Shown one piece after another: positions 8,419 to 17,400 of a stretch of DNA of 53,042 nt. Origin of the DNA: Acidobacteriota bacterium. Lineage in GTDB: Bacteria; Acidobacteriota; Thermoanaerobaculia; Multivoradales; SZUA-115. The notes under the pieces were generated by a model that saw only the letters and a list, made by a program, of their open reading frames with translations, did not search any database and was not told the origin of the DNA. The first letter of the stretch is position 1. The number at the start of each line of letters is the position of its first letter. The translations under genes were made by a program, and so were the position numbers. The stretch covers positions 1 to 53,042 of the forward strand of contig JAJRVQ010000066.1 in assembly GCA_024277255.1 (NCBI GenBank), given 5' to 3'.

Positions 8419-9737
8419 AAACGATCCGCCGCCTTTTCCTGGTCCTTGCGCTCACCGTTTTCAGCGCCTCGCTTCACGCCGGCGACTGGCCGCACTTTCT
8501 CGGGCCAAAACACGACCTCCACTCCGACGAGGCCGGGCTGCGCAAAGACCTCCCCGCCAAGGGGCCGCCCGTGCTGTGGGAAATGGGGCGCGGCGACGGC
8601 CACGCCGCGCCGGTCATCCTCGGCGACTCACTCGTCTTGATCCATCAGCGTGACAGCGAGGAGATCGTCGAATGCCGCGACACCGCCACCGGCAAGCAGC
8701 GCTGGACCCATCGTTATGCCGTCGATGTCGGGGAGAGTTACGGCATTCGGGATGCCCCGCGCAGCAGTCCGGTGATCGACGCCGCCACCAAGCTGGTGTT
8801 CACCCTTGGCAACGACGGCGACCTCATCGCCTTCGAGTTGGCCACGGGAAAAATCGCCTGGCAAACTCAGCTCGACAAACAGTTTGGCAAGACGCCCGTG
8901 TTTTTCGGTCGCGGCTCCTGTCCCCTGGTGTTCGGCGACCAGCTCATCGTCAATGTCGGCTCGCCCGGCGCCTGCGTGGTTTCCTTCGAGATCAAGACCG
9001 GCAAAGTCCGCTGGAAAGCCGACCACGAGTGGAATGCCAGTTACGCCTCGCCCGTGCCCGGTGTCGTCAACGGCGAGCCGCGCATCTTCGTCCTCGCCGG
9101 CGGCATGACCAAGCCACCGCACGGCGGTCTGCTTTCGCTGAACCCCAAGGACGGCACCATCGACGGCGCCGTGCCCTGGCGTTCGCGCACCTATGCCAGT
9201 GTCAACGCCGCCAGTCCCGTGCCCTGTGGAGAGAATCGCGTGTTCATCACCGAAGACTACGGCAAAGGCGGCGCCATGATAGCGTTCGGCACCGACTTCA
9301 AGCCGCGCATCGCTTGGCGCGCACCCGACCTTAGCTGCCAGTTCCAGACCCCCATCTATCACGACGGTCATCTCTACGGGTTCGGCGCCACCGGCGGGCT
9401 GCTGCTGTGTTACGAAGTCGCCAGCGGTCGCATCCGCTGGACCGAACCTTTCATCCGCCTCACCGTTCCCTGGAAAGGCCGCGAGCTGCCAGTCAATTTC
9501 GGCCACGGCAACCTCGTCCACGCCGACGGCGCCTTCCTCGGGCTCGGAGAAAACGGCACTCTTGTCTGGCTCGACCTGTCCCCCGACCGCGGTCCCCGTG
9601 TGCTGTCCGCTGCCCAGCTCTTCTACGCCCCCGAGACCTGGGCGGCCCCCGTCATCAGCAACGGTCGACTGTTCATCAACCAGAACCAACTCGGTTCCCG
9701 CTTGATCGCCTACGACTTCAAGAAGGCCGCCCCGTGA
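8415..9737 (+). CDS. Secreted PQQ-like beta-propeller protein
   Basis: A 440-residue protein with a signal peptide (residues 1-22, cleavage after SLHA), then GDWPHFLGP and about seven blades with repeated D-x-x-T-G-x-x-x-W features (DTATGKQRWTH, ELATGKIAWQTQ, EIKTGKVRWKA, EVASGRIRWTE). This is the PQQ_2/BamB-like eight-bladed propeller fold; many such proteins bind no cofactor. 'DWPxFLGP' starts are, as I recall, frequent in Planctomycetota and Verrucomicrobiota. No dehydrogenase catalytic residues are evident, so a periplasmic scaffold or sugar/protein-binding role is more likely than an enzyme. It overlaps the TPR gene by four bases and ends the operon. Confidence 0.88.
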   Translation: MKTIRRLFLVLALTVFSASLHAGDWPHFLGPKHDLHSDEAGLRKDLPAKGPPVLWEMGRGDGHAAPVILGDSLVLIHQRDSEEIVECRDTATGKQRWTHRYAVDVGESYGIRDAPRSSPVIDAATKLVFTLGNDGDLIAFELATGKIAWQTQLDKQFGKTPVFFGRGSCPLVFGDQLIVNVGSPGACVVSFEIKTGKVRWKADHEWNASYASPVPGVVNGEPRIFVLAGGMTKPPHGGLLSLNPKDGTIDGAVPWRSRTYASVNAASPVPCGENRVFITEDYGKGGAMIAFGTDFKPRIAWRAPDLSCQFQTPIYHDGHLYGFGATGGLLLCYEVASGRIRWTEPFIRLTVPWKGRELPVNFGHGNLVHADGAFLGLGENGTLVWLDLSPDRGPRVLSAAQLFYAPETWAAPVISNGRLFINQNQLGSRLIAYDFKKAAP

Positions 9738-9750
9738 AGCAACGGGAACC

Positions 9751-9780
9751 GCTGATCTTCGCTGATTGGCGCTGATCTCC
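9751..9780. repeat. Three 10-nt tandem units
   Basis: GCTGATCTTC, GCTGATTGGC and GCTGATCTCC follow one another exactly, with GGGAACC just before. The region lies between the convergent ends of the PQQ gene and the DUF971 gene. A related inverted copy lies at 11775-11798. Confidence 0.7.
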
Positions 9781-9824
9781 AGAAGGGACGGAGGGAAGCG
9801 CCATCTCCTCCCAACCCTAGACTC

Positions 9825-10139
9825 CTACCCACATCGGTTCGCCTCACCGATCTTGCGCAGGTAATCGAAAGAGTACAGCCCCGTGCGATGGCCGTCGCTG
9901 AAGTGAAACTGGATGGCGTAGCCGCCGACGGGCTGGTAGCCGGTCACGGTGACCGCGGAAAAGTCGCGGCCCGGTTCGCCGCCACCGATGAGGTTGCCGA
10001 GCAGATCATGCTCGCCCTGGGTCTCGGCGCTGGGCGACAGCGCGCGGAGCTTGTCCATTGGCAGAAAATCTTCGACGCCGTCGGCCCAGCGGATCGCGAC
10101 TTCATTGCCGATGAGTTGGATGTCTTCGGGATTGACCAT
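9825..10139 (-). CDS. DUF971 domain protein
   Basis: A 104-residue protein composed of one DUF971 (gamma-butyrobetaine hydroxylase N-terminal-like) domain: VNPEDIQLIGNEVAIRWADG at the start, FLPMDKLRALSP, then YAIQFHFSDGHRTGLYSFDY and LRKIGE at the end. The 'W-x-D-G' and 'F-x-D-G-H-x-x-G-x-Y-x-x-x-x-L' signatures are complete. Stand-alone DUF971 proteins are found near Fe-S maturation genes in other bacteria, and a role there is inferred but not proven. I start at ATG 10139 because a longer frame adds an Arg-rich stretch from intergenic repeat sequence. It is convergent with the PQQ gene. Confidence 0.88.
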   Translation of the reverse strand: MVNPEDIQLIGNEVAIRWADGVEDFLPMDKLRALSPSAETQGEHDLLGNLIGGGEPGRDFSAVTVTGYQPVGGYAIQFHFSDGHRTGLYSFDYLRKIGEANRCG

Positions 10140-10192
10140 GATTGCGCGCCAAGGTAGCCGCGACGCCCCGATTTTCAATCGCCCCTCGCAGA

Positions 10193-10261
10193 GCCTCAAG
10201 GAGGGGCTCTGTGCCAGTGCCCGCACAGGCAGCCCGGCGGTTGAAAGCCGCCACTCCTTGA
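10193..10261. repeat. Palindromic repeat family B, copy 1
   Basis: A 69-nt element, 57 of 69 positions identical to the copy at 34186-34254. The outer arms TCAAGGAG and CTCCTTGA pair, and two inner hairpins (CTGTGC/GCACAG and GGCGGTT/AGCCGCC) are visible. It lies between DUF971 and the methyltransferase gene. Confidence 0.85.
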
Positions 10262-10331
10262 CGGCAGATCCGGTGCGCCCAAACTCGGGTCGCCGGGTTG
10301 GGACAGGGCGGCGCCTTTGCGGTCGGTTGAT

Positions 10332-10370
10332 GAACCGCAATTCACGTTGATTCGCGCCGGTTCGCGGTTC
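10332..10370. repeat. Inverted repeat before the RNA methyltransferase gene
   Basis: GAACCGC (10332-10338) and GCGGTTC (10364-10370) are perfect inverted arms separated by 25 nt that contain GATTCGCG-like units related to those at 3559-3585. It lies 48 nt upstream of the start at 10418. It may be a decayed periodic element rather than a regulator. Confidence 0.45.
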
Positions 10371-10417
10371 TTTTCCCTGTTCGTTGTCTGTCCAGCCAAA
10401 CCGTCCCGATTTTCTCC

Positions 10418-11692
10418 ATGTCCACACCCACCTCCGCACCGCGCGGCTTTCATGCCGAGCCCTTCGCCTATCACGAGGAGATCGAGATGACCATAGACTC
10501 ACTCGGCAATCTCGGCCAGGGGGTCGGACGGGTGAACGGCGACTGGGTGGTGTTCGTGCCTTTCGCCCTGCCCGGTGAACGGGTCCGCGCGCGGATCTTT
10601 CGCAATGCGCCCAACTACTCCGACGCCGATCTCGTCGAGGTGCTGGATCCCTCGCCCGACCGGGTGGAGCCCTTCTGTCGGCTGTTCGGCGAGTGCGGCG
10701 GCTGCCAGTATCAGCACCTCGCCTACCCTGCCCAGCTCGACTGGAAACAGCGCCAGGTGGAGGAAGTGCTGGAGCGGCTCGCCGGTCTGAGTTTTGCCGT
10801 CAACCCGGTGATCGCATCGCCGCGCCAGGATCACTACCGCTCAAAAATCACCCCGCATTTCAAAAAGCCGCGCCAAGGCAAGATCGACGCCATCGGTTTC
10901 CTGCTCCACGGGCGCCGCCAGCAACTGCTCGATGTGCCGCTCTGCCCCATCGCCTCGGAGGCGATCAACGAGCGCCTGCCCACCCTGCGGCGGGAGATTC
11001 ACACCATCGCCGGCACCTACAAAAAGGGCGCCACCCTGCTGCTGCGCGAATCGGCCGACGGCACCGTGCTCACAGAGAATACCGACATCTGCGAGGCCGA
11101 AGTCGATGGCGTGCGCTTCAACTTTCCCGCCGGGGAATTTTTCCAGAACAATCCCCATATCCTGCCGGCCTTCACCGCCCATGTCGCCCGCCAGGCGCGA
11201 GGGGAAGAGGGCGACCGCTTCGACTACCTCGTCGATGCCTACTGTGGCTCGGGGCTGTTCTGCCTGACGGCGGCGCGGCATTTTCGCGAGGCGGCCGGGA
11301 TCGAGATCAGCGAAGCGGCCATCGCCTGGGCGCAACGCAACGCCGAACAGAACGGCATCACCAACTGCCGCTTCCAGGCTGGCGACGCCCACGCCATTTT
11401 CGACACCGTCCGGGGCGACTTCGATCCGGCCCGCACCGCCGTGGTCATCGACCCACCGCGCAAGGGCAGCACGGCGGAATTTCTCGATCAGCTGCTCGCC
11501 TTCGGCCCGGGGCGGATCGTGTATGTATCCTGCAATCCGGCGACCCAGATGCGCGATTTGCAACACCTGGCGTCAGCCTATCGGTTGCGGGATGTCCAGC
11601 CCTTCGACCTGTTCCCCCAGACCCGGCATTTGGAGTGCGTGGTGACGCTGGAGAGAGCGGGACAGGATCGACGCAAACCAGGACAGGATTAA
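10418..11692 (+). CDS. TrmA/RlmD-type RNA (uracil-5-)-methyltransferase
   Basis: A 424-residue class I SAM-dependent RNA m5U methyltransferase. An N-terminal TRAM domain (about residues 20-75) is followed by a [4Fe-4S] cluster set C87, C93, C96 and C176 (CRLFGECGGC and CPIA). The methyltransferase domain has YCGSGLFCL for SAM binding, DPPRKG near residue 346, the catalytic Cys372 in VSCNP, and FPQTRHLECV at the end. The cluster cysteines favour the RlmD (RumA, 23S rRNA U1939) type over TrmA, but the exact target base cannot be fixed from sequence. The last codons and stop lie inside a short periodic repeat (11682-11709), so the C-terminal GQD tail is repeat-derived. Adjacent genes are unrelated. 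Confidence 0.93.
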   Translation: MSTPTSAPRGFHAEPFAYHEEIEMTIDSLGNLGQGVGRVNGDWVVFVPFALPGERVRARIFRNAPNYSDADLVEVLDPSPDRVEPFCRLFGECGGCQYQHLAYPAQLDWKQRQVEEVLERLAGLSFAVNPVIASPRQDHYRSKITPHFKKPRQGKIDAIGFLLHGRRQQLLDVPLCPIASEAINERLPTLRREIHTIAGTYKKGATLLLRESADGTVLTENTDICEAEVDGVRFNFPAGEFFQNNPHILPAFTAHVARQARGEEGDRFDYLVDAYCGSGLFCLTAARHFREAAGIEISEAAIAWAQRNAEQNGITNCRFQAGDAHAIFDTVRGDFDPARTAVVIDPPRKGSTAEFLDQLLAFGPGRIVYVSCNPATQMRDLQHLASAYRLRDVQPFDLFPQTRHLECVVTLERAGQDRRKPGQD

Positions 11693-11709
11693 CAAGATTT
11701 ACAGGATTG
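11682..11709. repeat. Periodic element of GACAGGATT/ACAAGATT units
   Basis: GACAGGATTA, ACAAGATTT and ACAGGATT follow each other at a 9-10-nt period. The element overlaps the methyltransferase stop codon (TAA at 11690-11692). Sequences of this form are, as I recall, dispersed in many bacterial genomes. Confidence 0.7.
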
Positions 11710-11731
11710 GGAGCCTCGGATGGGTGCCGGA

Positions 11732-11750
11732 CACGGAATGCGATTCCGTG
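11732..11750. repeat. Short perfect palindrome
   Basis: CACGGAAT and ATTCCGTG form an 8-bp stem with a 3-nt loop between the convergent methyltransferase and hflC genes. It could help terminate either transcript but lacks a T-run. Confidence 0.5.
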
Positions 11751-11774
11751 GCCACGGCGAGCGACGCTCGTTTC

Positions 11775-11798
11775 AGATCAGCGCAACTCAGCGGTTCC
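11775..11798. repeat. Periodic element related to 9751-9780, inverted
   Basis: AGATCAGCGC-AACTCAGCGGTTCCC is the inverted form of the element ending the PQQ gene region, with one 10-nt unit fewer. It overlaps the hflC stop codon (11788-11790). Confidence 0.6.
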
Positions 11799-12849
11799 CC
11801 GATTTCGGCGCGACGGGCTTCAGCTTCACCGGGCCAGGGGTTCCCTCGGGTTCGGCGCGCTTCAGGTATTGGAACAGGTCGCTGTCGGTAGAGAGGATCA
11901 CCGTGCTGTCGCCACCGAGGATATTCTGGTAAACCTCCATGGTGCGGACGAACTGGTAGAACTCAGCAGCCTCAGGGCTCTGGTTGTAGGCGGCGGAGTA
12001 AATCTCGGTCGCTGTGGCGTCGGCCACTCCCTTGATGGTCTCGACTTCCTTGTAGGCGGCCGACTCGATCTCCCTGAGTTCCTTCTGCATGTTGCCGAGG
12101 ATCTTGGCGGCCTCGCCCGCCCCCTCGGAGCGGAACCGCTCCGCGATCTGCTGGCGCTCCGACACCATGCGCTCGTAGATCTGTTCGCGCACACTCTCGT
12201 TGTAGTTGATGCGCTTGAAACGCACGTCGAGCAACTCGATGCCGAGCCCGCTGAGTTTGGCGGCGCTTTTCTCGAAAATCTCCTTTTCCATGGCGCTGCG
12301 ACCGAAGCGAATGGGAAGCAGTTTGCCCACCTTTTCGCTCAGGTCGGCCTCGACGATCTCCTCGGACAGCAGCGGTTCGCGGCCCTTGGTGGTGCGGATC
12401 ACCTCGATCAGTTCGTGCTTGGCGATGGTGTTGCGCGTTTCGGAACCGAGGATGTCGTCGAGACGCGACTGCGCCGAGCGCTCGTCGGTCAGTTTCTCCA
12501 CGTATGCCTGCGGATCGGAAATGCGCCAACGGGCGTAGGTATCTACATAGATGTAGGTTTTCTCCTTGGTCGGCATTTCCTCGGATGGGCCGTCCCACTC
12601 GAGGATGCGCTTCTCGAACTTGTTCACCTTCCACAGAAAAGGAACCTTAAATTTGAGCCCCGCCTCGGAGCCATTCGCACCCGACGAGTCGATGGGGTCA
12701 CCGACGTTGATGGGGCCACCGACTGGTTTGCCGAACTGGGTGATGACGACTTGCTCGGTTTCTCCGACGGTGTAGAACGCCCCGCTAAGGACAGAGAGGA
12801 CGAGGACCGCGACGAGGGCGATGAGGCATCCGGTGACTTGTGGTTTCAT
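11788..12849 (-). CDS. hflC: HflC, SPFH-domain membrane protease modulator
   Basis: A 353-residue protein with one N-terminal transmembrane helix (about residues 6-27) and a periplasmic SPFH/prohibitin domain (GETEQVVITQFGKPVG onward). The features of HflC are present: LKFKVPFLWKVNKFEKRILE, YVDTYARWRISDPQAYVEKL, GIELLDVRFKRINYNESV, and a coiled-coil stretch of ERQQIAERFRSEGAGEA. With HflK it forms the large cage that encloses and regulates the FtsH protease. The start ATG 12849 follows a pyrimidine-rich leader and places the membrane helix correctly. The C-terminus extends about 30 residues beyond typical HflC with a Pro/Lys-rich tail. It lies 46 nt after hflK and is surely co-transcribed. 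ftsH is not in the window. Confidence 0.93.
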   Translation of the reverse strand: MKPQVTGCLIALVAVLVLSVLSGAFYTVGETEQVVITQFGKPVGGPINVGDPIDSSGANGSEAGLKFKVPFLWKVNKFEKRILEWDGPSEEMPTKEKTYIYVDTYARWRISDPQAYVEKLTDERSAQSRLDDILGSETRNTIAKHELIEVIRTTKGREPLLSEEIVEADLSEKVGKLLPIRFGRSAMEKEIFEKSAAKLSGLGIELLDVRFKRINYNESVREQIYERMVSERQQIAERFRSEGAGEAAKILGNMQKELREIESAAYKEVETIKGVADATATEIYSAAYNQSPEAAEFYQFVRTMEVYQNILGGDSTVILSTDSDLFQYLKRAEPEGTPGPVKLKPVAPKSGNR

Positions 12850-12895
12850 GAAAAAAATGGGGTAGAAGGCTGAGAAATGGGGCCGGAAAACTCGC

Positions 12896-13888
12896 TCACT
12901 TGGCCTTTGATCCAAGGGGTCCATCCGCTCCCAACTGCAAAAGGGGCAGCACCTGGTTGGCGGACTCGTCGATGATGACCTTCTTGCCAAGCTGCGGCAG
13001 CACCTCCTGCATGGTTTCAAGGTAAATGCGGCGCTTGGTCACGCCGGGCGCTTTCTGGTATTCGGTGAACAGAGCGTTGAAGCGGGAGGCGTCGCCCTCC
13101 GCCTCGTTGATGCGCTGGGTGGCGTAACCCTCCGCCTCGCTGATCTGCTGATCGGCCTCGCCGCGAGCCTTGGGCACTTCGCGATTGTATTGGCCGTTGG
13201 CCACGTTGATGGACTTTTCCCGCTCCTGCTGGGCCTGGTTGACCTCGTTGAAGGAGGCTTGGACCTGGCGCGGCGGGTTGACGTTCTTGAGTTGCACCTG
13301 GGTGATGCTGAGGCCCATGCCGTACTTATTGACGAGATTCTGAAGTCCTTTGCGGCACTCGTCCTCGATCTCCTGGCGGCCGATGGTGATCACCTCATCG
13401 ACGGTACGATCACCGACGACTTCGCGCATCACCGACTCGGAGGCGTGGCGCAGGGTAGAGTCGGCGTTGCGCACGTTGAAAAGATACTCGGTGGGGTCGT
13501 CGATGCGGTATTGGATGACCCACTCCACCAGGGCGGCATTGAGATCGCCGGTGACCATCTGCTTTTCCTCCTCCTGCTGGGAGGCGCTGGACCACTGGCT
13601 GCGATTGCTGGCGTCGGGAGTGCCGAAGCCGAACTCCTGCTTGAGCTGGCGCTGCACCGCCAGAGTCTCCTTTTTATCGATACCGAAGGGCAGCTTGAAG
13701 CGCAGGCCGCGCGGTTCGGTCTTGATGTATTTGCCGAAGCGGGTCACCACGGCTTCCTCTTCGATTCCCACCTGGTAGAAGGAAGAAAATGCCCCGATGA
13801 CCACCACCACGGCGATCACCAGTCCCGCGATGCCTTTGCCGTCGATGGGAATTTCGACGGGATTGCCCCCAATTTCGAGTCGTATCAT
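12896..13888 (-). CDS. hflK: HflK, SPFH-domain membrane protease modulator
   Basis: A 330-residue HflK homologue: a short N-terminus, a transmembrane helix (about residues 16-36, ending FSSFYQVG), then the SPFH domain starting EEEAVVTRFGKYIKTEPRGL and RFKLPFGIDKKETL. HflK hallmarks are the LVEWVIQYRIDDPTEYLFNV stretch, ESVMREVVGDRTVDEVIT, and the ANGQYNREVPKARGEADQQI coiled coil. The Gly-rich N-terminal region of E. coli HflK is missing, as in many non-proteobacteria. The start could also be ATG 13897 (three residues longer); 13888 has GGGCGG just upstream. Order hflK-hflC is canonical. The 554-nt upstream gap is filled with palindromic repeats. Confidence 0.93.
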   Translation of the reverse strand: MIRLEIGGNPVEIPIDGKGIAGLVIAVVVVIGAFSSFYQVGIEEEAVVTRFGKYIKTEPRGLRFKLPFGIDKKETLAVQRQLKQEFGFGTPDASNRSQWSSASQQEEEKQMVTGDLNAALVEWVIQYRIDDPTEYLFNVRNADSTLRHASESVMREVVGDRTVDEVITIGRQEIEDECRKGLQNLVNKYGMGLSITQVQLKNVNPPRQVQASFNEVNQAQQEREKSINVANGQYNREVPKARGEADQQISEAEGYATQRINEAEGDASRFNALFTEYQKAPGVTKRRIYLETMQEVLPQLGKKVIIDESANQVLPLLQLGADGPLGSKAK

Positions 13889-14030
13889 GCCGCCCATTGT
13901 AGGGGCGTCGCGCCCCGGAACAACCTTAAAAGGCGGGAGGAACGCCGCGAACACGGTGTGCGCCTCCTTTCCATGTCAGCGGCGGTCGTTTTAGGTAGGT
14001 GACCGATGGAATCCGGCCCGCAAAATATGG

Positions 14031-14410
14031 CAGCCGCGAAGCGGCGTGGGCGAGTAGCCGCGGAGTTTACCCCAATGGATCTCGGGTAGCGCGGCCTGAA
14101 AGGCCGGGACAGGAGCAGCCCCGGCCGAAGGGAGCCCCGCGCCAGCGGGGTGACCGCCGGCCCGGGATTGGGGGTCGAAATCCAAGATCGCGCTGAAAGC
14201 GCGAGACAATCGTTGTCCCTCCCTTTCAGGGCGGCGAGGGGAAATGGATCGCAAACCCAGGGCGTCGCTCGTCGCCTCGCTGTGCCCTGGGCTGCTCCTG
14301 TCCCGGCCTTTCAGGCCGCTTCCCAATAGGCGTTCGTATTTCGTTCTCGCTGTTCCTTTCCCCCAAACGGCTGAAGCCCGGAGTTACTCGCGTGCGCCGC
14401 TTCGCGGCTG
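14031..14410. repeat. Nested palindromic repeat block
   Basis: This 380-nt block fills most of the gap 13889-14442. Outer arms at 14031-14060 and 14381-14410 are near-identical in inverted orientation (both contain CAGCCGCGAAGCGGCG in one sense). Inner arms at 14091-14118 and 14292-14319 are perfect 28-nt inverted copies. Between them are smaller hairpins: CCCCGC/GCGGGG, CGCGCT-GAA-AGCGCG, and CCCAGGGC/GCCCTGGG. I see no coding gene here. A third copy of the outer arm lies at 46431-46458. Confidence 0.85.
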
Positions 14411-14442
14411 TCGTGGGATTCAGCGGTTCGATCTTGGGACAG

Positions 14443-17400
14443 TCACCGCTTCGGCGGGGCGACTTCGCGCACCAGGGAGCCGGCGTCCCCGCTGGCGACC
14501 AGCAGGCTGAGGCGTTTCACCGCCTCAAGTTCGTTGGTGTTGAGACTGACGTAGTCGAATTTCCCGCGCAGATCGGTGTAGCCGTCTTTGAAGAAACGTA
14601 CGCTGCCGTCCTCGAAACGGGCATAGACTTTCACGTAGACCTTGGGCATCGGCTTGCCGGTGTCGGCGTGGCGCACCTCGACGCGGCCGTAGTTTTCCAC
14701 CAACTGCACCTTGAGCGCATTGGCGTACATCGCCGTGCTGCGCTTCTTGCCGGCGCCGACGATTTCGACCAGCACGTTGCGACTGGCAAAGCGCTCGGGA
14801 ATCTCGAAGCTCACTTCCTCTTTGTCCTTGGGCAGCTCTTTCAGCAGGGTGACGTTGGGTCGGATGTAAGCGAAGCGACCGCTGTTCTCGCTGACGAAGG
14901 GGTTGCTGGAGAACAGGAACTCCAGATCCATCTCGTAGTAGTTGATCCGCACCCGGTCGAGATTGCGATAGCTGATGGTCACCTCGCGGCCCTCGGTCTT
15001 CAGCTCGAAGTTCGCCTCGCTGGCGGCAAGTGCCTCCTGCTGCCGGTCGCGGCGGCCGTCCCCGCCCTCGTCATCCGGCTTGGCCGGGTCGGCGTCGACG
15101 ACTTTGACTCCGCGGATCTCTTTCACCTGATCGGCGACCTGGCCGAAACGCTCGCGCCAGCGGTCCACCGGGTAGTCGGCGTATTCAGCGGCGATCTTTG
15201 CGGCGTCGCCGGGCGCTTCCCGGTAGAGCGCGGCATAGGCGCGCAGGTAGTCGAACTGCAGCCGCGACTCGACGCCGTCCGGCGCCTGCTCGCCGACCGC
15301 GTCGAGCCGGGCGAGGGCCTCCTCCACCCGGTCCTGGAGGAACAGGTAGTAGGCCACGCCCAGCGTGTCGGACGCGCCGAACTCACTCTGGTAACCGAGG
15401 ATTTTCAAGTAACCCTGATACTGGGAGCGGAAGCGGTCGTTGAGAATCTTGCGCTCGCGGCCCAGGCGATGCGCCCGCGCGTTGACCAGCGGCCGATACT
15501 CGAGGTGCTGATACCAGTGGCGCGACACCGGGTCGATGGACACCAGCTCGCTCTCCAGCCATTGGCCGCACTGAGAGAGGAAATCCTCGCGATGCAGCAG
15601 ATACTGGCGCGCCACGGCGGTGTCGTTGTGAAACAGACCGTAGCTCCACAGCGTGGCGTCCCAGGCGTGTCGATCATCCAGCAGGGCAACCACGCGGCGG
15701 AAGAAGTCGGCGCTCTTGCGGCAGCGCCAGGCGACGCGGCCGAGATCGAGACGGTGGACGTTGTGCTGCTCCAGGTAGGCGATCACTTCCTGTTCTTCGC
15801 CGAACTGGGAAAGGTAGTCCCAACTGGCTTTGTCGAGGGTGCTGAGCTGATCGACCACGTTGAAGGTGAAGGGCTCGGCCCAGGCGACCACCTCACCGCC
15901 CTGACTCACCTGCACCGGGTAATGCGGGAAGGTCTTACCCTCGCCCGACGGCGCCGGGAAGTAGAAATAGAGTTCCAGTTTCCGCGTGCTGAAGGGCTCC
16001 AGGCGGATGCGCTCGGTCTCGGTGTAGGCCGATCCGGCGGCCGGCAAAGCGCCGCGCGGGATTTGCAGCAGCACCTCCAGGTCGCGGGAGGACGAAGTCG
16101 GATTGGTCGCCACCACTTGCCCGCCGTAGAGCACGCCGGTGAGAAATTCCCCGGTGACGAACTTGTCCGACTGCCGGCCATCGACATGCAGGTAGCGGTC
16201 GCCAACGCGGAAGAAATTCTGGCTCACCAGGACGGGCGGCGGATTCTTGGCGGTGGGCGTTTCCTCGACCTCCTCGTGGAAGGCGATCAGCGGGCTGCCC
16301 GCCTTCAGCGTGAGCACGCCGTCCTCGATGGTGAGGTCGTGCTGCTTCGCCTCGAAGGGCGGATCCAGCACCGCCAGCGCCAGCATCATCTCGGCGAAGT
16401 TGCGCGATGCGGCGGGGAATTCCCGCGAGTAGAAACTGCCCTTGCCGTCCCAGGCGGCGAAGTCGCGCCAGAAGGCGTTGGCGGTGATCAGATCGGCGAC
16501 CTGCTGGGCAATGGGGAGCTGGTAGTAGTTGTTCTCCGCCCATTCCTGGGTGGCTTCGAGCTTGCGAAACAAGGCCCGGCTGCGCTCGCGGAGTTTGCCG
16601 ATATCGGCCCGCCGGTCAAAGGCGAGGCCGAGCTTATCGGCCACTTCTTTTCCGGCCACCGCCTTGCGGTTGGCCCCGGCGAATTGTTTGGCGGGGGCCT
16701 TCTTCGCCGGTGCCGCGTCGCCGTTCATTTCGGCGGGAGCCGCGGGAGGCATGAGCGCCAGACTGTCCATGTTCCTTGCTGTCCCGCCGAGAAGAGCGAC
16801 TTGGCCATGTCCCTGGCCTTGCCCCTTGCCCTCGCCCCTGCGCAGCATTTCTGATTCCTGTTTGAACTCGGCCAGCCCTTCCAGCGCCGCTCCCGCATCG
16901 ACCCCCCAGGTCGCCTTGCCACGCAGGGCGCTGCGGAAGTAGAAGGACTTGCGCTGCGGATCGACCGGCACCAGGGCGAACAACTCGCGGACGTGGCGCG
17001 AGGTGGCCGCCGGTTCCCCGCCGCCGAGACGCCGCGCGAGGAGGATGCGCTCGACGATGTTGAGCCGACCGAAGGCCCACGGCCTGGTGTATGGGCTGAG
17101 GTCGGCGACGGTCAGGTAGTGATCCATGAAGGTCTTGTCGCGCTTATTGGCGAGGTAGGGCCGGATCACCGCCGCGAAGAACTCGGGGTCGTGGCGCGAC
17201 AGAAAGAAGTTCAACTCATGGCAGGCGTGTTGCGAATAGAGTGTGCGCTTGCGCGCGTCGTCGAGCGCGGGCCAGTCGAGCAGGAAGGCGAACTTCGCCA
17301 GTTGGGCGCCACCTTCGCCGCCCTCCGCGCCGTTGATCCCGGCGAGCACCGCCCACACACCGCCGAGGGTGTCGTAGATTTCCAGCTCAGAGGAACGCAC

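Noticed and set aside
10693..12873. Rightward open frame of 726 codons crossing the methyltransferase and hflC genes
   Set aside because: Antisense or out-of-frame to two well-supported genes; Arg/Pro/His-rich as expected of high-GC shadow frames.
14031..14410. Insertion sequence ends
   Set aside because: Inverted arms are present but no transposase frame lies between them and no target-site duplication is evident.
14392..16854. Rightward open frame of 820 codons opposite the giant secreted gene
   Set aside because: Antisense shadow; the leftward frame has signal peptide and protein-like composition.
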